A stretch of 19,403 bases of DNA from Spirochaetaceae bacterium (GTDB lineage Bacteria; Spirochaetota; Spirochaetia; PWKH01): contig PWNW01000038.1 of assembly GCA_003557605.1 (NCBI GenBank), forward strand, positions 1-19,403. Reading direction: 5' to 3'. The notes beneath the pieces were generated by a model, which saw only the letters and a program-made list of their open reading frames with translations, was not told the DNA's origin and did no database searches. Shown here one piece after another: positions 14,384 to 19,403 of the stretch. The position numbers were made by a program, and so were the translations under genes. Within the stretch, counting starts at the first letter, position 1, and each line of letters begins with the position of its first letter.

Positions 14384-16510
14384 TCAGTCCTTCTGGAGAA
14401 ACAAAGATGACATGATGCTGGAGATATCATCACCCGTCTCGGAGGGCACCGGATTGAGTCCTGCAAAGAACTCTCTGATTATCCTTCTCCCGTCCTGACG
14501 AATTTCCTGACGAATCTGTTCATCATCAGAGGGGGGGAACAGCCAGTGACCGCTCACCTCTACGATGCCCACTCCTTCAGATTTGTACTTCATTACATGG
14601 CGGGGGTTTCTCCATCCCGGATTGCGGAAAATAATATACAGTTCGTATACCCCGTGACGAATCCGTGCCGCCAAATTGACAGTATTGTCCCTCCAAAGGT
14701 CCTTCCATGCAGCAGTAATCCTGCTTCCCGCCTCCGCTGCCGCATCCCGGTCGGTCCCGGTAATCCGCACCGAAGCAATCGGATAGTGCAGCCGCTGGAG
14801 CGTCACGCCTCGATGGTGGATCGTCGAGCCCTCCACAGCCCTGGCGGAGAAAATCGGCAGATCAATATCGCGGGCAGTCTGGAAATGCATATGCTCAAGG
14901 ATCGAAGAACCGGCCCAGGGTTTATCGGAGTTGGAACATACCACATACTCGGGGGCAAGATCGATGAACTGAAAGATATCATTCACCGCCCTGTCGTCAA
15001 TGCACATCGGTGTATGCTCGCAGTCTATCAGGACAAAGTGCCTGGGGAAGACCGGAAAAGGCGTGAGCTGCAGAAAATAGGGCTTGGAAAGCTCAACCGG
15101 ATGCAGCCTCAGAAGCTCCCTGCCGGGAGTTCCGGCAGTTTCTCTGCATATTAGGCACTGGGCGCCTTCAGGCACCTGAGGCCGGGTCTGCCCGGGAAGG
15201 TAGTTCTTCCTGGCATGACTGATCTGCAGATGAAAAAAGATATCGTAATCGTAGTCATAAAAGGCATACTGCTCATTGCCCTCAAGAATCTCCCTGCTGA
15301 TGTACCCCCGTTTCAGGGACCATAGATACAGGGCCTCCAGGGAAGCATCAAGCCCGAAGATGGCTGCTCCCTCCTGGAGATGAAACTCCATGGTCTCAAC
15401 TGATGCTGAATCCCCCATGGAGCAGGTACGTTCAATAAATGCAGACCTGTCAAGGGTTCTCCTCTTTGCAGGGGTCGTACCTCCCCTGACCAGCTGTCCT
15501 TTCTGGCGGATCGGCACTGGGGCTTCTCCACTGTCAAGACGGGACCGTATCCGCCGTACTGCATGCTTCCCGAAATACTGCCAGTCAAAGGCGCAGGTAG
15601 TAAGGGATGGAACGGAAGTCCGTGATACCCGTGTTCCGTCAAATCCGTAGAGCATAACCCGGTCAGGCACATCAATATGATGCTCCTTCAGATATGCAAG
15701 CACTCCGATGGCCCGGAGGTCAGTGGAGCAGTAGATGCAGTCCGGCAGACCTGAACGCTCCAGGAGCAAAGATGCAGCTTCGTATCCTGCTGCAGAAGTC
15801 CCCCGGCACGAAACAATTCTGTGGTGGGGAATCGGGGGCAGGTCGTGGGATGCAAGAACAGCCTGCACAGTTTCAATACGCCCGTCTTCGGTATTGCCGA
15901 TATATGCGGGCTGCCGTGCGCCCAGGGCAATGCTGTCCTCAGTAATTTTTTTCAGTCCGTCGTGGATATCGAGTTCATAGTGAATCCGCTCAACCGGTCC
16001 GGCAAGCTTCTCAAGCACCTCGTTTCGGATGTAACGGAATGCCAGATACCCGTCATAATCGGTCTCTATTTCAGGAAGCACCGCGGATTCAGGGACCAGC
16101 TCAACGGCTATATTGAGCTTCAGCGCCTCCTTGAGGGCACCGTTGATCATTTCCATATTGTTGTACCACGTATACTGCCATACCGTGGTGTCGGCAAACT
16201 CCTGTTCAGAAAGAATCAGTGCAGTACGATACCGCTTCAGCCCAACTTGATACCGTTCGCTGAGAAAGGTCCCTTTTCCGGGAATGCGCTGTATGATGCT
16301 TTTTTCAGCCAGCCGGTTCAATGCGGTTCTGAGGGTGCCCCGTCCTGCATCAAACCGGGTGAGCAGCTGGTTCTCAGTCGGGAGCATGTCCCCGGGCTGG
16401 TATGCGGAAAGGAAGAATTCCAGAAGCTCCTCATAGAGCATCAGGTGCTTCGTTTTGCTTTGTGCTTTTTCATCCGGCTGGTGCTGTTCCATATGTTCGA
16501 ATATTATCAT
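14384..16510 (-). CDS. GntR-type HTH + LacI/GalR-like sensor + type-2 GalT uridylyltransferase fusion protein
   Basis: This is one uninterrupted 708-residue frame with three parts. Residues about 24-88 form a GntR winged helix (GDMLPTENQLL, LRTALNRLAEKSIIQRIPGKG). Residues about 95-350 form a periplasmic-binding-protein-like sensor of the LacI/GalR type (CSTDLRAIGVLAYLKEH, DRVMLYGFDG, LTTCAFD). Residues about 370-708 resemble type-2 galactose-1-phosphate uridylyltransferase (COG4468): CLIC at 452-455, an EHTPMCID loop at 498-505, SNSDKPWAGSSILEH at 526-540 and the active-site HMHFQ at 540-544 with His542 as likely nucleophile. The catalytic part is shorter than stand-alone GalT2 (about 490 residues). 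The start is uncertain: no clear ribosome site precedes ATG 16510 or ATG 16492. It lies directly before the galactokinase-like gene, so it likely handles sugar 1-phosphate from that kinase and regulates the same operon. Confidence 0.88.
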   Translation of the reverse strand: MIIFEHMEQHQPDEKAQSKTKHLMLYEELLEFFLSAYQPGDMLPTENQLLTRFDAGRGTLRTALNRLAEKSIIQRIPGKGTFLSERYQVGLKRYRTALILSEQEFADTTVWQYTWYNNMEMINGALKEALKLNIAVELVPESAVLPEIETDYDGYLAFRYIRNEVLEKLAGPVERIHYELDIHDGLKKITEDSIALGARQPAYIGNTEDGRIETVQAVLASHDLPPIPHHRIVSCRGTSAAGYEAASLLLERSGLPDCIYCSTDLRAIGVLAYLKEHHIDVPDRVMLYGFDGTRVSRTSVPSLTTCAFDWQYFGKHAVRRIRSRLDSGEAPVPIRQKGQLVRGGTTPAKRRTLDRSAFIERTCSMGDSASVETMEFHLQEGAAIFGLDASLEALYLWSLKRGYISREILEGNEQYAFYDYDYDIFFHLQISHARKNYLPGQTRPQVPEGAQCLICRETAGTPGRELLRLHPVELSKPYFLQLTPFPVFPRHFVLIDCEHTPMCIDDRAVNDIFQFIDLAPEYVVCSNSDKPWAGSSILEHMHFQTARDIDLPIFSARAVEGSTIHHRGVTLQRLHYPIASVRITGTDRDAAAEAGSRITAAWKDLWRDNTVNLAARIRHGVYELYIIFRNPGWRNPRHVMKYKSEGVGIVEVSGHWLFPPSDDEQIRQEIRQDGRRIIREFFAGLNPVPSETGDDISSIMSSLFLQKD
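16490..16505. promoter_or_regulatory. TTCGAA-centred operator candidate over the fusion-gene start
   Basis: An imperfect dyad centred on TTCGAA (16496-16501) overlaps the first codons of the fusion gene. On the minus strand it reads AATATTCGAACATATGG, matching 13 of 17 bases with the second site at 16574-16590. The central CG palindrome is a common feature of LacI/GalR-type operators. Confidence 0.35.
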
Positions 16511-16592
16511 GGTGGAGACAGAATGAGAAGAGCGAATTATTAAAAATCTTCTGCCTTAAAAGGAGAAAAGCTCTATTTATTCGAATGTTTTT
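16511..16592. promoter_or_regulatory. AT-rich spacer upstream of the fusion gene with second TTCGAA site
   Basis: This 82-base gap lies between the CBM9-like gene and the fusion gene. It is AT-rich, with a TTTAATAAT stretch that could be a -10 element but no convincing -35. It holds the perfect palindrome ATTCGAAT (16579-16586), in the context AACATTCGAATAAATAG on the minus strand. A promoter controlled by the fusion protein's own HTH would fit here. Confidence 0.35.
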
Positions 16593-17249
16593 TCATTCAC
16601 TGGCAAACCTGAATTCCCCAAACCATCGGGATTGGTGGAAATCTGGCGCATCCAGAAGTATCGGATTCCATGAGATGTACCTGGACTCCTTGAGCTTATC
16701 TCCGCAGCTGTACAAGTTTCCTTTCAGAACCATCCCGGCAAGGGACTGTTTATTCCCTGCGGCACCCCAGCGGCCTAAGGGAAGCACCGCCAGCAGGTCC
16801 CAGTGTTCAGATGATTGCTCTCCGTCCCGGTACGAGGCATACAGGCAGAGCGACTGGATCTCCTCTGCAGGAAGCGGCGTTCTTCCCTGCCTGCCGGTAC
16901 CGATTCCCGCAAGGCATGCACCGAGGGGGTTGAATTCGCAGTTGAGGTATTCATCTGAACCCGCCACGGAAACAAAGCATTCGACGCAGCTGTCCTGGTA
17001 AACCGGATCATGGGGAGAGGTGTTCACTGCTCTGATTTCAGGCTCCTTCACCTGAAAGTACAGATACAGGTTTGTCTTCTCATACCCGAGGCGGCAGCTT
17101 ACCTGAACCTCTTCAGGGTCCCTTCGGTACTCCTCCCACTGCTGATGGTCAACAGGGGCCTCAGCTCCGAACTTCAGCAGTGCATCAATCAGCTCCCGAG
17201 GCTTCATCTGCCCTGCTTGCTGTATCTCCGGAATGTTCACTGTTTTCAT
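16593..17249 (-). CDS. CBM9-like carbohydrate-binding protein (PF16011-type), cytoplasmic
   Basis: This 218-residue protein lacks a signal peptide and transmembrane segments. It matches the family-9 carbohydrate-binding-module-like fold (DOMON-related): a VECFVSVAG strand followed by EYLNCEFNPLGACL, and a C-terminal YISWNPILLDAPDFH then WFGEFRF. The Asn-Phe-Glu-type and Trp-Asn-Pro-x-x-x-x-x-Pro-Asp-Phe-His signatures are characteristic. Being cytoplasmic and alone, it may be a sugar-binding accessory rather than part of an extracellular glycanase. It starts nine bases after the AraC gene with no clear ribosome site, suggesting coupling. Function unknown beyond probable carbohydrate binding. 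Confidence 0.82.
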   Translation of the reverse strand: MKTVNIPEIQQAGQMKPRELIDALLKFGAEAPVDHQQWEEYRRDPEEVQVSCRLGYEKTNLYLYFQVKEPEIRAVNTSPHDPVYQDSCVECFVSVAGSDEYLNCEFNPLGACLAGIGTGRQGRTPLPAEEIQSLCLYASYRDGEQSSEHWDLLAVLPLGRWGAAGNKQSLAGMVLKGNLYSCGDKLKESRYISWNPILLDAPDFHQSRWFGEFRFASE

Positions 17250-17258
17250 AAGACCATC

Positions 17259-18176
17259 TTAGCTGATTTCCCTGCCCGGCGCCATCCCCCTGCGGTATGC
17301 TCCCGGGGAAATTCCCATATGCCGCGTAAATACCCGGGAAAAATTTCCTGCATGGGCATATCCGACGGCTTGTCCTATCTCATCGAGGCCCTTACTGGTA
17401 TGGGCGAGCAGTTCCGCTGACCTGCGAATCCTCATTCGGGTCAGGTAGGTTCTTGGGGAAGTACCGTAGACACGGGCAAAGACCTTTCTGAAATAGCTTT
17501 CTGAGAACCCGCAGAATGAAGCGCAGGAAGCGGCGGTCGCCTGGGAAAGATGATCCTTCAGGTAGTCGGAGAGCCGGAGCAGCCGTTCGGTCACCACGGC
17601 ATCAGCTTGTTCCTCTGCCAGCACCTCACGAAGCACCGCCGAGAGAAGCAGGAACATCCGCCCTGCCTGCTCTGCCTGGAAGGAGGGACGCATCATAGCC
17701 GCATCTCTGCAGATCTCCTCAATCAAAGCGCAGATATAGTCGCCATGGGTCACCCGGTACACTCCCCCGAGCTGACTGAAAGCTGAATCCTCCGGCAGGG
17801 GCGGGTGCATCAGCTGCGCCCAGGGAGAGACATCGGTGATCCCATCAGGAATATGCATCTCCCAATGACTTCCAGGAATGCGGTATATAAGATCGAAATG
17901 GATAAACGGGCATACCATGGTCCTGCTGCGGGACTCCATGCTGCAGATGCGTCCCGGAGGCACCCAGAACACATCCCCCTCCTCCATAATCCAGGACCGA
18001 TCCCCGAGAGAGAACCGCCCGTACCCTTCCTTCATATATACCACAAGGTAATCCAGCAGCACCCTTCTCCGCAGCGCCCAGGGGCCGCGCCTGTCATTGC
18101 CGCACTTCCGTACAAAGGGATGCAGCCCCCTGAAATGAGAAGCCAGAGAATCGTGCTGAAGAGAAAAAACCGGCAT
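17259..18176 (-). CDS. AraC-family transcriptional regulator
   Basis: The start at ATG 18176 is preferred because GGAG lies five bases upstream. ATG 18212 would add twelve residues but has no ribosome site. The 305-residue protein has an N-terminal cupin-like sensor region (RRVLLDYLVVYMKEG, EGDVFWVPPG, FIHFDLIYR). The C-terminal double helix-turn-helix has FCGFSESYFRKVFARVYG and YAHAGNFSRVFTRHMGISP. Such proteins activate sugar operons on binding a small ligand. It is first in the minus-strand operon with the CBM9-like protein, the HTH-GalT fusion and the kinase, so it is the likely activator of that operon and of itself. Confidence 0.92.
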   Translation of the reverse strand: MPVFSLQHDSLASHFRGLHPFVRKCGNDRRGPWALRRRVLLDYLVVYMKEGYGRFSLGDRSWIMEEGDVFWVPPGRICSMESRSRTMVCPFIHFDLIYRIPGSHWEMHIPDGITDVSPWAQLMHPPLPEDSAFSQLGGVYRVTHGDYICALIEEICRDAAMMRPSFQAEQAGRMFLLLSAVLREVLAEEQADAVVTERLLRLSDYLKDHLSQATAASCASFCGFSESYFRKVFARVYGTSPRTYLTRMRIRRSAELLAHTSKGLDEIGQAVGYAHAGNFSRVFTRHMGISPGAYRRGMAPGREIS

Positions 18177-18383
18177 AGGCTCTCCATGGATACAGAATCG
18201 TTTCAGATACATTCTACCGGTTCATGGGGTATACAGCAATCCTTTCTTTGAGTCTGCTTTTGACCAACGCAACACTCTTCTTGATATTACCCGAAAAATT
18301 TCAGGATATTGCGGCTGTCATGGTGACTCCTGAAAGTGTATATGTTTTACTAGTAAGAGAATCTTTATGAGGAGAAGTCTTAT
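18177..18383. other. Non-coding region between the AraC gene and the gene fragment
   Basis: No gene is supported here. It must hold the promoter of the AraC operon (minus strand), but no strong -35/-10 pair is visible; TGTATACC near 18230 is a weak -10 candidate. For the plus strand, TTGACC near 18260 followed by GATATT at a 17-base spacing is a weak candidate for the fragment at 18384. Confidence 0.4.
18347..18356. promoter_or_regulatory. Perfect palindrome TTACTAGTAA upstream of gene fragment
   Basis: A perfect 10-base palindrome lies 28 bases before the ATG of the 34-codon fragment, within TTTTACTAGTAAGA. It could be an operator of the gene whose 5' end survives. No regulator is assigned. 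Confidence 0.35.
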
Positions 18384-18488
18384 ATGAGAAACATCTATGG
18401 TAAACTGCTGCTGTATACTGGTATTCCCTTTGGTGTCTTGAGGACCATTGTGTTCTGGTCACAGGTCGACGTTTGCGGTCATTTTTAG
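18384..18488 (+). pseudogene. 5' remnant of a small membrane-protein gene
   Basis: ATG 18384 has a good GGAGAAG site and opens a 34-codon frame. Its start, MRNIYGKLLLYTGIPFGVLR, looks like the first transmembrane helix of a larger membrane protein. It then ends abruptly (TIVFWSQ, then a Cys-Gly-His-Phe tail and TAG). The good ribosome site and typical N-terminus, but no continuation in any frame, argue for a truncated gene. A genuine 34-residue membrane peptide is the alternative. Confidence 0.4.
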
Positions 18489-18999
18489 GTTGAATTGGCT
18501 GCAGAACTGGCTAAAGGCGGTATTTCTTTGGCGAGAGGGCCGGGAAATACCGAGTCTCCATGATCGATGTCAATTTGCAGGATAACCCGTGCCTTTCCGA
18601 TGGCGGCCCGTATCTTCGCTCTCTGTCCATGATAGACATTCTGTTCCCGGATATCCTGGAGCGAAATGGATGCAATATCGAATGCAACAGCATCCTCGGG
18701 GTATTGGATCGCACAGATGATTCCAGAGATTCCCTGATGCTGTCGGTGTCGGTCTTGCCTGATTTGAGGAAGTCGATGTCTTTGGTTGTTCGGTATGTTT
18801 GGTCTTCAAGGACGATTGTCAGAAGATATGCACCTTTCAAAACATAGCTGCTCCTGAATGAAGACTCTCCAAGTCTGAAGAGAAAGCGCTCTCCAACATA
18901 ACGTGTAAGGAGTGATTGAAAATTTTCTTTGTGCTGCCTGCTGTGGTTAAGGAGACGTGCCAATACGGATGCTGCATAATCTTTCCGGGGTTCTGTCAT
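18485..18999 (-). pseudogene. AbiEii-type nucleotidyltransferase toxin, frameshifted and 3'-truncated
   Basis: The start at ATG 18999 overlaps the antitoxin stop as ATGA, with GGAG eight bases upstream. The first frame gives AbiEii residues through KDIDFLKSGKTDTDSIRES, including YVLKGAYLL and the nucleotidyltransferase Asp-Ile-Asp. Near 18718-18722 one base is missing: homology continues in another frame as ICAIQYPEDAVAFDIASI, then VYHGQRAKIRAAIGKARVIL and QIDIDHGDSVFPGP, before a stop at 18485-18487. Full-length AbiEii proteins are much longer, and the part after the EIPPL stretch is gone. The toxin is therefore doubly inactivated. Confidence 0.85.
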
Positions 19000-19403
19000 A
19001 CCAGGCTCTCCATGTAGGGTTTCATCACTTTCTCCACTCTGCATATCCTTGCGTAATGAAGAATCTCATCGATTGATATCCTCTTGTTCCGGATAACATC
19101 TTTCAGAGCTTCGATAGCGACATCCAGGCCGATCTTGTTTCGGTACTTGAAACAATCGGCAATGGTCTTCGCGATACTGTAGACTCTGACAACCACTCCA
19201 TCCACGGTATGCTCTTCGATGCCGCTTGAGTATGCCTCTCCGGAAAACAGGGATATCTGAATAGGGTATTCGCTAACCGTCGGAATTCGGGTTCCTCTGG
19301 GAACAGCTATCCAAATATCGGAAGGATTCTGTGTGCCGATCTCATGGAAAGACAGAGCGGATAGAAGGCATATGATACCCTTGGGGGCTATTTTCTGAGC
19401 AAC
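18996..19403 (-). CDS. AbiEi-type antitoxin/transcriptional regulator (5' end cut by window edge)
   Basis: An open frame of 135 codons runs from the right edge to TGA at 18998-18996. It has the AbiEi C-terminal pattern: ICLLSALSFHEIGTQNPSDI, WIAVPRG, SLFSGEAYSSGIEEH, VYSIAKTIADCFKYRNKIGL and HYARICRVEKVMKPYMESLV. In the type IV AbiE system AbiEi represses its own operon through an N-terminal winged helix (outside the window) and counteracts the AbiEii toxin. The visible part is intact, although its partner is broken, so it may persist as an orphan regulator or be decaying. Confidence 0.9.
   Translation of the reverse strand, partial: VAQKIAPKGIICLLSALSFHEIGTQNPSDIWIAVPRGTRIPTVSEYPIQISLFSGEAYSSGIEEHTVDGVVVRVYSIAKTIADCFKYRNKIGLDVAIEALKDVIRNKRISIDEILHYARICRVEKVMKPYMESLV

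Noticed and set aside
15821..16543. 240-codon plus-strand frame opposite the fusion gene
   Set aside because: The opposite strand encodes clear GntR and LacI-type motifs; this frame has none.
18560..18847. 95-codon plus-strand frame as a gene
   Set aside because: It lies opposite the AbiEii remnant, whose two frames both show family sequence.

Overview
The window looks like a chromosomal carbohydrate-utilisation region of a spirochaete, probably a free-living Spirochaeta/Sediminispirochaeta-type organism. This rests on the binding protein, whose signal peptide runs into a Gly-Gln-Arg-Glu-Pro mature start without a lipobox (a form I associate with spirochaetes), and on the mix of Bacillota-like and spirochaete-like sugar genes. 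Base composition is moderate GC throughout. The assignment is inference, because no rRNA or marker gene is present.

Layout. (A) 1-3856, minus strand: a sugar importer operon with binding protein, two permeases and a TIM-barrel sugar isomerase/epimerase cut by the left edge. A hairpin with a short T tail lies between the binding protein and the permeases. (B) 3857-4109: a compact divergent control region with two good sigma70-type promoters and several inverted repeats. (C) 4110-13021, plus strand: an eight-gene operon with tight or overlapping junctions. In order it encodes a UROD-like protein, ROK regulator, NagB-like isomerase, neutral-ceramidase-like hydrolase, DegT/StrS aminotransferase, Gfo/Idh/MocA oxidoreductase, PIG-L deacetylase and MFS transporter. 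A and C probably form one regulon for an amino- and perhaps acyl- or O-methyl-substituted sugar or cyclitol: uptake, deacylation by PIG-L, oxidation/transamination by Gfo/Idh plus DegT, then isomerisation. The exact substrate cannot be read from the sequence.

(D) 13001-18176, minus strand and convergent on C: AraC regulator, cytoplasmic CBM9-like protein, a 708-residue three-part protein, and a GALK2-type galactokinase-family gene broken by one in-frame TGA. The 708-residue protein is the most striking item in the window. It has a GntR-type winged helix, then a LacI/GalR-like sugar-sensing domain, then a type-2 galactose-1-phosphate uridylyltransferase-like domain with a CxxC and an HxHxQ active-site motif. 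It appears to be a transcription factor fused to the enzyme that acts just after the kinase encoded next to it. Two similar TTCGAA-centred sites flank its start region and are candidate autoregulatory operators.

(E) 18177-19403: a decayed margin. It holds a 34-codon fragment that looks like the 5' end of a membrane-protein gene. Converging on it is an AbiE-type toxin-antitoxin pair, whose AbiEi antitoxin is intact as far as visible (it runs off the right edge) and whose AbiEii toxin is frameshifted and truncated. Both 3' ends are missing at the same place, which suggests a deletion scar.

No tRNA, rRNA, CRISPR array or insertion sequence was seen.
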